Below, piece by piece: positions 8,017 to 16,627 of a stretch of 64,000 bases of DNA. Under the pieces are notes generated by a model, which was not told where the DNA came from, ran no database searches, and saw only the letters and a program-made list of their open reading frames with translations. Source of the stretch: Kluyvera sp040932435 (GTDB taxonomy: Bacteria; Pseudomonadota; Gammaproteobacteria; Enterobacterales; Enterobacteriaceae); assembly GCF_040932435.1 (NCBI RefSeq), contig NZ_JBFQGA010000001.1, forward strand, positions 310,001 through 374,000, given 5' to 3'. The position numbers were made by a program, and so were the translations under genes. Positions within the stretch are counted from its first letter, which is position 1; each line of letters begins with the position of its first letter.

Positions 8017-9657
8017 ATGAGCGAAATGATAACCGTTGGCGAGGCTATCGCCAGGACGCTGGAACAGTATCACGTTGAAGCCATTTATGGCGTTATCTCG
8101 ATTCATAACCTGCCAATCGCTGATGCGGTGGGGCAACGCGGCAATATCCGCTTTGTGCCTGCACGTGGCGAGGCCGGTTCGGTCACCATGGCCGATGCCC
8201 ACGGGCGCTTTTCCGGGCTTGGCGTGGCGCTGACCAGCACCGGCGCGGGGGCGGGGAACGCCGTCGGCGCGCTGGTCGAGGCGATGAACGCCTGCACGCC
8301 ACTGCTGCATTTAACCGGTCAGGTTGAAAAAGCATGGCTGGATGCTGATACCGGTTTTATCCATGAAACTCGCGACCAACTCACCTTCCTGAAGGCCAGC
8401 TCAAAACGCGCTTATCGCATCAGCAATGCCAATCAGGCAGTGGCTATTTTGCATAAGGCGATTCAGGAGGCGCAAACGCCGCCGTGTGGCCCGGTATCGG
8501 TCGAGATCCCGATTGATATTCAGAGCGCGAAAATTTCGGCGTCGCTGGTGACGGCGGCGCTGCAAACTCGCCCGGCGGCTTGCGTAGATAGCCACGTGGT
8601 TGATGAACTGTGGGCACAGATGAAGCAGGCAAAGCTGCCGCTGCTGTGGCTCGGCGGCGGTGCGCTGGACTGCTCAGAGGCGGTCAGAAAGCTGGCCGAT
8701 GCGGGAGTTACCGTGATTTCCAGCACCCATGCGCGCGGCGTGCTGCCGGATAGCCATCGCGCTAGCCTGCGGGCCTTCCACAACTCGCCGTCGGTTGAAG
8801 CGGTGATTGCCGCCTGTGATTTTACGCTGGTGGCCGGGTCACGCCTGCGCAGCAATGAAACGCGTTCGTGGACGCTTGAGTTGCCCCATCCGCGGGTGCA
8901 GATTGATATCGACCCGGCGGCGGCCAGTCGTAACTATTTGATGGATAACACCGTGATTGCTGACTGCAACGCGCTGCTGGTCGCGCTGGCGGCAAAGGCC
9001 GAGGGCCGTGAGTGGGGCAATGCGCAGTGGGACGCGTTGGTGAGTGGGGCGGTAGCCAAGGCGGAGCAGGGGCTGCGCGAACAGTGCGGCGAATATGCGA
9101 AGCTCAACGATGCTATTGCCCAGGCGTTGCCGGAAGATGGCCTGCTGGTTCGCGATATTACCGTGTCTGGCAGCCTGTGGGGCAGCCGACTGTTCCGTGC
9201 TAACGGCCCGTTGATGAATATCCACTCCCTCGCCGGCGCTATCGGGATGGGACTGCCGATGGCCATCGGCACTGCCGTCGCCAACCCGCAGCGTAAGGTG
9301 GTGGGGCTGGTTGGCGATGGCGGGCTGAGCCTTAATCTCGGTGAACTGGCGACGCTGGCTCAGGAAAAAGCCAACGTGACGTTGCTCATCATGAACGATG
9401 GGGGATACGGCGTGATGCGCGGTATTCAGGATAAATACTTCGGCGGGCGTCAGTATTATAACGAGCTGCACACGCCGGATTTCACCCTGCTGGCGCAGGC
9501 CATTGGCCTACAGGCATGGTGCGTTGAGCGCGCGGAGGATTTTAATGCCGTGATGACCGAAGCGCTGGCGATGCCGGGGCCGTCGGTGGTGGAGGTGAAA
9601 ATGGGGCAAATCGGCGCGCTGAAGTTTGCCGGGCCGCCGCAGAAGACGTTGTATTGA
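8017..9657 (+). CDS. Thiamine-diphosphate-dependent enzyme (acetolactate synthase/decarboxylase-like)
   Basis: 546 residues from the ATG at 8017, preceded by AAAGGG; an earlier in-frame ATG inside the ALDH gene is rejected. The three-domain layout of the POX/ALS/benzoylformate-decarboxylase family is clear. The cofactor-activating Glu is residue 52 (ARGEAGS), and the C-terminal ThDP/Mg motif starts GDGG with Asp434 and continues to LIMNDGGYG. The motifs do not separate a decarboxylase from a carboligase. It is the last gene of the operon, followed by an inverted repeat and the convergent porin gene. Probable role: decarboxylation of a 2-oxo acid to feed the aldehyde dehydrogenase. Confidence 0.83.
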   Translation: MSEMITVGEAIARTLEQYHVEAIYGVISIHNLPIADAVGQRGNIRFVPARGEAGSVTMADAHGRFSGLGVALTSTGAGAGNAVGALVEAMNACTPLLHLTGQVEKAWLDADTGFIHETRDQLTFLKASSKRAYRISNANQAVAILHKAIQEAQTPPCGPVSVEIPIDIQSAKISASLVTAALQTRPAACVDSHVVDELWAQMKQAKLPLLWLGGGALDCSEAVRKLADAGVTVISSTHARGVLPDSHRASLRAFHNSPSVEAVIAACDFTLVAGSRLRSNETRSWTLELPHPRVQIDIDPAAASRNYLMDNTVIADCNALLVALAAKAEGREWGNAQWDALVSGAVAKAEQGLREQCGEYAKLNDAIAQALPEDGLLVRDITVSGSLWGSRLFRANGPLMNIHSLAGAIGMGLPMAIGTAVANPQRKVVGLVGDGGLSLNLGELATLAQEKANVTLLIMNDGGYGVMRGIQDKYFGGRQYYNELHTPDFTLLAQAIGLQAWCVERAEDFNAVMTEALAMPGPSVVEVKMGQIGALKFAGPPQKTLY

Positions 9658-9665
9658 GGCGATAC

Positions 9666-9754
9666 CCCCTCACCCCGGCCCTCTCCCCATGGGGGAGAAA
9701 ATACCGCACCGGGCGATCCCCTCTCCCCTATGGGGAGAGGGTTAGGGTGAGGGG
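9666..9754. repeat. Long imperfect inverted repeat between convergent genes
   Basis: Left arm 9666-9688 (CCCCTCACCCCGG...) pairs with right arm 9732-9754 (...AGGGTGAGGGG) over 23 bp with about three mismatches. Inner CTCCCC/GGGGAG segments repeat the theme. It fills the gap between the ThDP-enzyme gene and the convergent porin gene. Such GC-rich dispersed repeats are common in enterobacterial intergenic regions. A role as two-way terminator or 3' end stabiliser is likely, although there is no long T run. Confidence 0.75.
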
Positions 9755-9760
9755 AAAGCA

Positions 9761-11029
9761 TTAAAACGCGTTAAATGGATACTCAACGTAGACACGTACT
9801 TCATTGCCGCTAACGTTGTAGTCGCTAGCATTGCTCGATACGCGCAGCACCGAGTAGCGCACTTTAAACGTCAGGTCTTTCGCCGGGCCGTTCTGCACCT
9901 GGTACTGTACCTGGTTGAACCATTCGTGTTCTTTACCGTTGCTGGTTTCCGCCGTCTTGATGTTGTCGCCGCGAACGTAAGCGGTGGTCCAGCTCAAGCC
10001 CGGCAAGCCCAGACCGCTGAAGTCCAGCGCATAGGACGCCTGCCATGAGCGTTCATCTTCAGCGTTAAAATCAGACCAGTAGGAGTTCGCCAACCAAATG
10101 GTGTTACCGCCATCGCCAACGCCGCCTTGGTTCTGGTAGCCGCCGTAGTTATAGCCGGTGCTGCCGCTGCTCTGTTGATACGCAATTTTGAAGGTATGGA
10201 TATCCCAGATATAGCTGGTCGCCAGGCTCCAGATGCTGTTGCTGCGGCCCGTATTCAGCGAGTCGGCATATTCCTGATCCAGACGCGAGTTATAGCCGTT
10301 GAAGTCGAAGACCAGTTTCTGGTCTGCGGCCAGCGGCTGGGCGTAGTTCAGCCCGAGGTACTGTTTATTCAGCACGTCTTCTACGTGGGAAGCGTACAGT
10401 GCGCCGCTCAACTGGTCGTTGAACTGATAGCTGGCGCCGCCGTAGGTGATACTTTTCAGGCCGCTGTTGTGGCTGTCATCGCTTTTGCGCTGTTCGTCGG
10501 TCAGATAACCGGCGTTAACTTCCAGACCCGTAATCTCTTTTGAGATCAGCGCGGCCCCGGTGTAAGTTTCATACAGCAGACGTGATTCATCGGCGGTGAT
10601 AATTGGCAGCGTCGGACGCTGGCTACCGTAGCTTAATACGGTGTTGGAGAAACGCATTTTGGCGGTTGCGCCGAACTTCGCGAGGTCGGACTTCGCGCGA
10701 CCATCGTTATCCTGAGCAAAGAAGTCAATGCCGCCTGCACCGCTGTTGCCGCGGCCGCCATCAAGGCGCACGCCATACTGTGCAATACCGTCTACACCAA
10801 AGCCGATTGGGCCTTGTGTAAATCCTGATTCGAAGGTGGCAATAATGCCTTGGCCCCATTCGCTTTTATCGTGCAAGCCATCGCGATAGTCGCGTTTAAT
10901 ATAGGCATTGCGTAAAAACAGATCCAGATGGCTGTCGTCAACAAATCCCTGGCTATCAGATTGTTGGCTGGCGAAAGCAGGCGCAGAGGCAATAATACTT
11001 AAAGCAATTAAGGCTAATTTATTTTTCAC
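9761..11029 (-). CDS. OprD-family outer-membrane porin
   Basis: 422 residues from the GTG at 11029, chosen because a standard signal peptide begins there (VKNKLALIALSII...APAFA, cleaved before SQQSD); upstream in-frame codons do not look like protein. The mature part alternates aromatic and polar residues as in beta-barrels and ends in Phe (YPFNAF), the usual signal for barrel assembly. OprD and ChiP-like porins admit specific small carboxylates, amino acids or sugars. It is convergent with the catabolic operon, next to its MFS permease, and probably provides the outer-membrane route for the same substrate. Confidence 0.85.
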   Translation of the reverse strand: MKNKLALIALSIIASAPAFASQQSDSQGFVDDSHLDLFLRNAYIKRDYRDGLHDKSEWGQGIIATFESGFTQGPIGFGVDGIAQYGVRLDGGRGNSGAGGIDFFAQDNDGRAKSDLAKFGATAKMRFSNTVLSYGSQRPTLPIITADESRLLYETYTGAALISKEITGLEVNAGYLTDEQRKSDDSHNSGLKSITYGGASYQFNDQLSGALYASHVEDVLNKQYLGLNYAQPLAADQKLVFDFNGYNSRLDQEYADSLNTGRSNSIWSLATSYIWDIHTFKIAYQQSSGSTGYNYGGYQNQGGVGDGGNTIWLANSYWSDFNAEDERSWQASYALDFSGLGLPGLSWTTAYVRGDNIKTAETSNGKEHEWFNQVQYQVQNGPAKDLTFKVRYSVLRVSSNASDYNVSGNEVRVYVEYPFNAF

Positions 11030-11417
11030 GGCAGGAACTTCTCTATTTATATAACTGTCGAATTGTGTTGTTACAATTTCGATAGTCGCCTGAATGCGCG
11101 TCAAAAGCAATAACTGTATGACTCATTTTCAAGGTGATGAAGGCTTGAACGGCCTGCTATGGCTGGTTTTTGTTCGCGAGTGTAGACGATTTGAAAATAT
11201 GGCGTTTGGGCTTAATGAAAGATAAATAATACATTTTTATTTTCATATCTAGGATGAGTGTTCGAGCCTGGCGGTTGTTGCTTATATATTCTTCGTGGTT
11301 GATCTCTACGCATATTTAACGGTTTGTGCGCTTAACTTATCAAATAATGCCGTTAAGTTATTTCTAATATCTTTTGCGTAATATAGCAAGGGAGCAATGT
11401 TGCCCCCTTGCTGATGA
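11030..11417. other. Intergenic region upstream of the porin gene, downstream of loiP
   Basis: 388 bp, AT-rich in the middle, without a credible gene. It must contain the porin promoter (reading leftwards). A hairpin at 11385-11412 (AGCAAGGG ... CCCTTGCT) just past the loiP stop may end loiP transcription, although only a weak U-rich tail follows on the minus strand. A TTTGGGC half-site resembling the palindrome at 210-225 occurs at 11205-11211, possibly by chance. Confidence 0.5.
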
Positions 11418-12176
11418 TTATTTAATACCGTCCGCGTTCAGACGATCGCGGATATGCTGAGCACGTTCCTGTGAGCCAGGGTGATCGTCAAACATTGAGC
11501 TTTGACGTCCATCCTCCAGTTTCGCCAGCTTCTCGAAGCTGGTGGCAAGGCCGGTTGGGTTGATACCGCGTTTACGCAGCAGATCGTAGGAATAGTCGTC
11601 CGCTTCGGATTCTTGACGCTGTGAGAACTGGGAGTTCACCAGTTTTTCTCCAAGATCGCCTAGCTGTGATTGCGACAGGCTGCCGACAATACCGCCCGCT
11701 GAAGCCGCCGCAGCGCGCAGCGCGTTGGTGCCAATCGCCACCTGCATACCTTTCTTCACGTGACCCAGCGCTACGTGGCCCATTTCATGACCGACTACCG
11801 CTTCGACTTCGTTGTCGTTCATCAGATCCATCAGGCCGCTGTAGACGCGGATACAGCCGTTCGCCATCGCGAAGGCGTTGACGTCTTTTGCCACATACAC
11901 TTTGTAATTAACCGGCTGGCCGTTGATGTTATCCCCCAGCGCTGCCGAAATTTTATTCAGTCGCTTGACGTAGTCGCTACCCGCTGGCGCGATGGTAGCC
12001 TTACTGTCCATATCCTTGCAGGCCTGATCGCTCAAGGCTTGTACCTGCTGATCGCTGAGGGAGAAGGCCTGTAGCGCCCCCGTTCCGGAATTTAATAAGC
12101 CGTTAGAATCCATATTCTGGCAGCCACTCAGCAGTAAAGTCGCACCAAAAGCCAGTACCATCGCCCGTTTTTTCAT
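11418..12176 (-). CDS. loiP: LoiP (YggG) M48-family metalloprotease lipoprotein
   Basis: 252 residues. The signal peptide ends in a lipobox LLSGC with Cys19, so it is an outer-membrane lipoprotein. The zinc motif HEMGH is at residues 130-134, followed by the downstream QESEADDYS segment that supplies the third ligand. E. coli LoiP is a low-osmolarity-induced protease that cleaves between Phe residues and works with BepA and YcaL-type M48 proteases. As in E. coli, it lies divergently next to tktA. The next E. coli genes, speB and speA, are replaced here by the porin and catabolic block. Confidence 0.93.
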   Translation of the reverse strand: MKKRAMVLAFGATLLLSGCQNMDSNGLLNSGTGALQAFSLSDQQVQALSDQACKDMDSKATIAPAGSDYVKRLNKISAALGDNINGQPVNYKVYVAKDVNAFAMANGCIRVYSGLMDLMNDNEVEAVVGHEMGHVALGHVKKGMQVAIGTNALRAAAASAGGIVGSLSQSQLGDLGEKLVNSQFSQRQESEADDYSYDLLRKRGINPTGLATSFEKLAKLEDGRQSSMFDDHPGSQERAQHIRDRLNADGIK

Positions 12177-12445
12177 GAGATTGCTTCCAAAGTCGTTTAT
12201 CTGAAAATGCCCTGCAATGACGATGCCAGAGATTCGCTAAGTATAAAGAATATCGTGAGTTGCAAGCGAGGAGATCACATCTTGATAACTCCTGTTCCAG
12301 AGATTTCTGAATCGGCAAAAGGATGCTCCATGTACATGCTTTGTCGCATAGGTTACATTGTTGGCACTTTTTTCTGGCACCGCCCGTAACGTGCGCGCCT
12401 CGTGGCGTTTAGGGTAAGCCTTCAACAGTCCGAACTGGAGTCAAA

Positions 12446-14437
12446 ATGTCCTCACGTAAAGAGCTTGCTAATGCTATTCGTGCGCTGAGCATGGACGCAG
12501 TACAGAAAGCCAAATCCGGTCACCCGGGTGCCCCTATGGGTATGGCTGACATTGCCGAAGTCCTGTGGCGCGATTTTATGAACCATAACCCACAAAATCC
12601 GTCCTGGGCTGACCGTGACCGCTTTGTGCTGTCTAACGGCCACGGCTCCATGCTGATCTATAGCCTGCTGCACCTCACCGGTTATGACCTGCCAATGTCC
12701 GAACTGATGAACTTCCGTCAGTTGCATTCTAAAACTCCGGGTCACCCGGAAGTCGGTTATACCGCTGGTGTTGAAACCACGACTGGCCCACTGGGTCAGG
12801 GTATTGCTAACGCAGTGGGCATGGCGATTGCTGAAAAAACGCTGGCGGCGCAGTTTAACCGTCCTGGCCACGACATCGTTGACCACTTCACCTACGCGTT
12901 TATGGGCGACGGCTGCATGATGGAAGGCATTTCTCACGAAGTGTGCTCCCTGGCCGGTACTCTGAAGCTGGGCAAACTGGTTGCCTTCTATGATGACAAC
13001 GGCATCTCCATCGATGGCCACGTTGAAGGCTGGTTCACTGATGACACCGCGAAGCGTTTCGAAGCCTATAACTGGCACGTTATCCGTGGTATAGACGGCC
13101 ATGATGCGGACGCAATCAAACGCGCAGTAGAAGAAGCGCGTGCGGTAACGGACAAACCGTCTCTGCTGATGTGCAAAACCGTGATTGGTTTCGGTTCACC
13201 AAACAAAGCCGGCACCCACGACTCCCACGGCGCACCGCTGGGTGAAGCAGAAGTGGCGCTGACTCGTGAAGCGCTGGGCTGGAAATACGCCGCGTTCGAA
13301 ATCCCGGCTGACATCTATGCGCAGTGGGATGCGAAAACTGCAGGTCAGGCAAAAGAAGCCGCGTGGAACGACAAGTTTGCCGCTTACGCGAAAGCCTTCC
13401 CGCAGGAAGCAGCAGAATTCACCCGTCGTATGAAAGGTGATATGCCAGCTGATTTCGATGCGAAAGCCAACGAGTTCATCGCTAAACTGCAGGCGAACCC
13501 GTCCAAAATCGCTAGCCGTAAAGCTTCTCAGAACGCTATCGAAGCGTTTGGTCCATGGCTGCCAGAATTCCTTGGCGGTTCTGCTGACTTGGCGCCATCT
13601 AACCTGACTATCTGGTCTGGTTCTAAATCGATCAACGAAGACATCGCCGGTAACTACATCCATTACGGTGTACGTGAATTCGGTATGACCGCGATCGCTA
13701 ACGGTATCTCGCTGCACGGTGGTTTCCTGCCGTACACCTCTACCTTCCTGATGTTTGTGGAATACGCACGTAATGCCGTACGTATGGCCGCGCTGATGAA
13801 AAAACGTCAGGTGATGGTGTATACCCATGACTCCATCGGTCTGGGTGAAGATGGCCCAACTCACCAGCCGGTAGAGCAGATTGCTTCTCTGCGCGTGACT
13901 CCGAACATGTCCACATGGCGTCCATGTGACCAGGTTGAATCCGCGATTGCGTGGAAATATGGCGTTGAGCGTCAGGACGGCCCAACGGCGCTGATCCTCT
14001 CCCGTCAGAACCTGGCACAGCAGGAACGTACTGAAGAGCAGCTGGCAAACGTTGCTCGCGGTGGCTATGTACTGAAAGATTGCGCAGGTCAGCCTGAGCT
14101 TATCTTCATTGCGACCGGTTCCGAAGTTGAGCTGGCGGTTGCCGCTTACGAAAAACTGACTGCCGAAGGCGTGAAGGCGCGCGTGGTTTCCATGCCGTCT
14201 ACCGACGCATTCGACAAGCAGGATGCGGCTTACCGTGAATCCGTACTGCCGAAAGCCGTTTCTGCGCGTGTGGCTGTAGAAGCTGCTATCGCTGATTACT
14301 GGTACAAATATGTTGGCCTGAATGGCGCTATCGTCGGTATGACCACCTTCGGTGAGTCTGCGCCGGCAGAGCTGCTGTTTGAAGAGTTCGGCTTCACCGT
14401 TGACAACGTTGTCGCGAAGGCGAAAGCACTGCTGTAA
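12446..14437 (+). CDS. tktA: Transketolase A
   Basis: 663 residues, the same length as E. coli TktA. It shows the N-terminal ThDP domain with GDGCMMEG, the HPG substrate motif (KSGHPGAPMG), and the central pyrimidine-binding domain. It transfers two-carbon ketol units between ketose and aldose phosphates in the non-oxidative pentose phosphate pathway. Codon use is highly biased, as in abundant enzymes. The start follows GGAG. A strong rho-independent terminator follows at once. The intergenic region with loiP (269 bp) carries both divergent promoters. Confidence 0.97.
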   Translation: MSSRKELANAIRALSMDAVQKAKSGHPGAPMGMADIAEVLWRDFMNHNPQNPSWADRDRFVLSNGHGSMLIYSLLHLTGYDLPMSELMNFRQLHSKTPGHPEVGYTAGVETTTGPLGQGIANAVGMAIAEKTLAAQFNRPGHDIVDHFTYAFMGDGCMMEGISHEVCSLAGTLKLGKLVAFYDDNGISIDGHVEGWFTDDTAKRFEAYNWHVIRGIDGHDADAIKRAVEEARAVTDKPSLLMCKTVIGFGSPNKAGTHDSHGAPLGEAEVALTREALGWKYAAFEIPADIYAQWDAKTAGQAKEAAWNDKFAAYAKAFPQEAAEFTRRMKGDMPADFDAKANEFIAKLQANPSKIASRKASQNAIEAFGPWLPEFLGGSADLAPSNLTIWSGSKSINEDIAGNYIHYGVREFGMTAIANGISLHGGFLPYTSTFLMFVEYARNAVRMAALMKKRQVMVYTHDSIGLGEDGPTHQPVEQIASLRVTPNMSTWRPCDQVESAIAWKYGVERQDGPTALILSRQNLAQQERTEEQLANVARGGYVLKDCAGQPELIFIATGSEVELAVAAYEKLTAEGVKARVVSMPSTDAFDKQDAAYRESVLPKAVSARVAVEAAIADYWYKYVGLNGAIVGMTTFGESAPAELLFEEFGFTVDNVVAKAKALL

Positions 14438-14456
14438 TTAGCCACTACGGCTAAAA

Positions 14457-14484
14457 AACGGGTCGCTCAGGCGGCCCGTTTTTA
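14457..14484 (+). terminator. Rho-independent terminator of tktA
   Basis: The stem pairs AACGGGTCG with CGGCCCGTT around a short loop and is followed by TTTTAT, 20 bp after the tktA stop. Confidence 0.85.
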
Positions 14485-14524
14485 TCACTAGGTTAATTTA
14501 TTTTAGCTATGGCAAGATATAAAT

Positions 14525-14540
14525 GGTGACTTTAATCACA
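14525..14540. promoter_or_regulatory. CRP-like site upstream of cmtBA
   Basis: GGTGA-CTTTAA-TCACA matches the CRP consensus TGTGA-N6-TCACA at 9 of 10 core positions. It lies about 210 bp before cmtB in the 316-bp, AT-rich tktA-cmtB gap, consistent with catabolite control of a PTS operon. The rest of the gap (14541-14753) shows no gene; AAGGA at 14744-14748 is the likely cmtB ribosome site. Confidence 0.55.
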
Positions 14541-14753
14541 AATTGCATATTTTGTTATTTTATTAATTTGTAACCGATATCACACAATTAACGTTGCATT
14601 TTAAGAATTGATTCGCAATTCATTGTTTTTCCTCGCGTCATAAAAATGCACTGTTAAAACCCGACCTATTCTCCCTCGATTGATTTCACTTTGCCGCACG
14701 AGTATTTTGTTTTTAACGCAATCTGTACCTTAAAAATAAAATAAGGATAATTT

Positions 14754-15197
14754 ATGCGGTTGATTGATTATTTTCCCGAAGCATCGATCTCAATAATAAA
14801 CTCGGCAAATGACTGGCAAGAAGCCATTGATTTTTCCATGTCCTCTTTGCTCGCTAACCATTATGTCAATGCCGCTTATGTGCAGGCTATTAAAGACTCC
14901 ACGTTAAGCAATGGTCCCTATTATATTCTCGCGTCCGGTGTGGCAATGCCCCATGCACGTCCGGAATGCGGTGCTTTAAAAACGGGAATGTCGTTAACAC
15001 TACTTAAGGAAAACGTCCAGTTTAGCGCTGATGATGAGCCTGTGAAATTATTAATTGGGCTATCAGCAGCCGATGCCGATTCACATATCGACGCTATCCA
15101 AGTATTAAGCGAACTGCTATGTGAAGAAGAAACACTTGCCGAATTATTAGCGGCAACATCAGAAAAACAGCTGGCAGATATTATCGCCCGCGCATAA
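14754..15197 (+). CDS. cmtB: CmtB, mannitol/fructitol-type PTS EIIA component
   Basis: 147 residues, as in E. coli. The phosphoryl-accepting His67 lies in GVAMPHARPE, the conserved EIIA motif of the mannitol-fructose PTS family. It receives phosphate from HPr and passes it to the EIIB domain of CmtA, 28 bp downstream. In E. coli the pair is described as a cryptic mannitol system with no proven substrate. It heads a six-gene cluster (cmtB-cmtA-yggP-yggF-yggD-yggC) that contains all parts needed to import and process a phosphorylated polyol or sugar. Confidence 0.92.
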   Translation: MRLIDYFPEASISIINSANDWQEAIDFSMSSLLANHYVNAAYVQAIKDSTLSNGPYYILASGVAMPHARPECGALKTGMSLTLLKENVQFSADDEPVKLLIGLSAADADSHIDAIQVLSELLCEEETLAELLAATSEKQLADIIARA

Positions 15198-15224
15198 TTA
15201 TTTACTCCTTTATAGGATATTATT

Positions 15225-16604
15225 ATGGAACACAAGTCTGCTCGTGCAAAGGTCCAGGCTTTTGGGGGATTTTTGACTGCAATGGTCATCCCCAATATTG
15301 GCGCTTTTATTGCTTGGGGTTTTATTACCGCATTATTTATTCCGACCGGTTGGATGCCGAATGAACATTTCGCCAAAATCGTTGGGCCGATGATTACCTA
15401 TTTGCTGCCGGTAATGATTGGTTCCACCGGCGGTTTTCTGGTTGGAGGTAAACGCGGTGCGGTAATGGGGGGAATCGGAACCATCGGCGTCATCGTGGGC
15501 GCGGATATCCCGATGTTCCTCGGCTCCATGATCATTGGCCCACTCGGTGGTTTAATCATCAAACATATCGACCGCCTGCTGGAAAAACGTATTCCTGCCG
15601 GTTTTGAAATGGTGATTAATAATTTCTCGCTCGGTATTGCCGGGATGATTCTCTGCCTGCTGGGATTTGAGGTTATTGGCCCGGCGGTGCTTGTCGCTAA
15701 TAACTTTGTCAAAGAGTGCATTGAAGCGCTGGTCCATGCGGGCTACTTGCCGCTGCTGTCGCTGATTAATGAACCGGCAAAAATTCTCTTTCTAAACAAT
15801 GCTATCGATCAGGGCGTTTATTATCCACTGGGGATGCAGCAGGCTTCGGAGACGGGAAAATCCATCTTCTTTATGGTCGCTTCTAACCCCGGTCCAGGCC
15901 TAGGTTTACTGCTGGCTTTCACCTTTTTTGGCAAAGGTATGGCGAAGAAGTCAGCGCCGGGCGCGATGATCATCCATTTCTTGGGCGGGATTCATGAACT
16001 GTATTTCCCGTACGTTCTGATGAAGCCGCTGACGCTGATCGCCATGATTGCCGGTGGCATGAGCGGAACGTGGGTATTTAACCTGTTAGGTGGCGGCTTG
16101 GTCGCGGGTCCAAGTCCGGGTTCGATTTTTGCCTACTTAGCATTAACCCCGAAAGGTTCCTTCCTCGCGACCATCGCGGGTGTAACCGCAGGGACGCTGG
16201 TGACTTTTGTTATCACCTCTTTCATTTTGAAAATGGAAAAAAATAGTGAAACGGAAGGTGAAGATTCATTCAGCGAATCCGCTAAAGCGGTAAAAGTGAT
16301 GAAACAGGAAGGGAAGTTTTCGTATCGCGACGTGAAACGCATCGCCTTTGTCTGCGATGCCGGAATGGGCTCCAGCGCAATGGGGGCGACCACCTTCCGT
16401 AAGCGTCTGGAAAAAGCCGGTTTGGCCATCGAGGTTAAGCATTATGCCATCGAAAATGTACCGGAAGATGCCGATATTATTGTGACCCATGCCAGTCTCG
16501 AAGGGCGCGTAAAACGGGCGACGGATAAGCCGTTGGTGCTGATTAAAAACTATATTGGCGACCCGCTGTTGGATGAGCTCTTTAAGCATATTACCGCCCA
16601 TTAG
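15225..16604 (+). CDS. cmtA: CmtA, mannitol-type PTS EIICB component
   Basis: 459 residues. The N-terminal EIIC membrane domain (residues about 1-340) resembles MtlA, including a GGIHELYFPYV segment like the GGIHEIYFPY signature of mannitol permeases. The C-terminal EIIB domain has phosphocysteine Cys377 in FVCDAGMGSS. It lacks the EIIA domain of MtlA, which CmtB provides. It imports and phosphorylates a hexitol or related compound at the inner membrane. The true substrate is unknown. Confidence 0.93.
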   Translation: MEHKSARAKVQAFGGFLTAMVIPNIGAFIAWGFITALFIPTGWMPNEHFAKIVGPMITYLLPVMIGSTGGFLVGGKRGAVMGGIGTIGVIVGADIPMFLGSMIIGPLGGLIIKHIDRLLEKRIPAGFEMVINNFSLGIAGMILCLLGFEVIGPAVLVANNFVKECIEALVHAGYLPLLSLINEPAKILFLNNAIDQGVYYPLGMQQASETGKSIFFMVASNPGPGLGLLLAFTFFGKGMAKKSAPGAMIIHFLGGIHELYFPYVLMKPLTLIAMIAGGMSGTWVFNLLGGGLVAGPSPGSIFAYLALTPKGSFLATIAGVTAGTLVTFVITSFILKMEKNSETEGEDSFSESAKAVKVMKQEGKFSYRDVKRIAFVCDAGMGSSAMGATTFRKRLEKAGLAIEVKHYAIENVPEDADIIVTHASLEGRVKRATDKPLVLIKNYIGDPLLDELFKHITAH

Positions 16605-16627
16605 CCTTAATATTTTCTGGAGTAACA

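Noticed and set aside
14438..14753. Possible small gene between tktA and cmtB
   Set aside because: AT-rich with a terminator and a CRP-like site; no frame with a start, ribosome site and protein-like composition.
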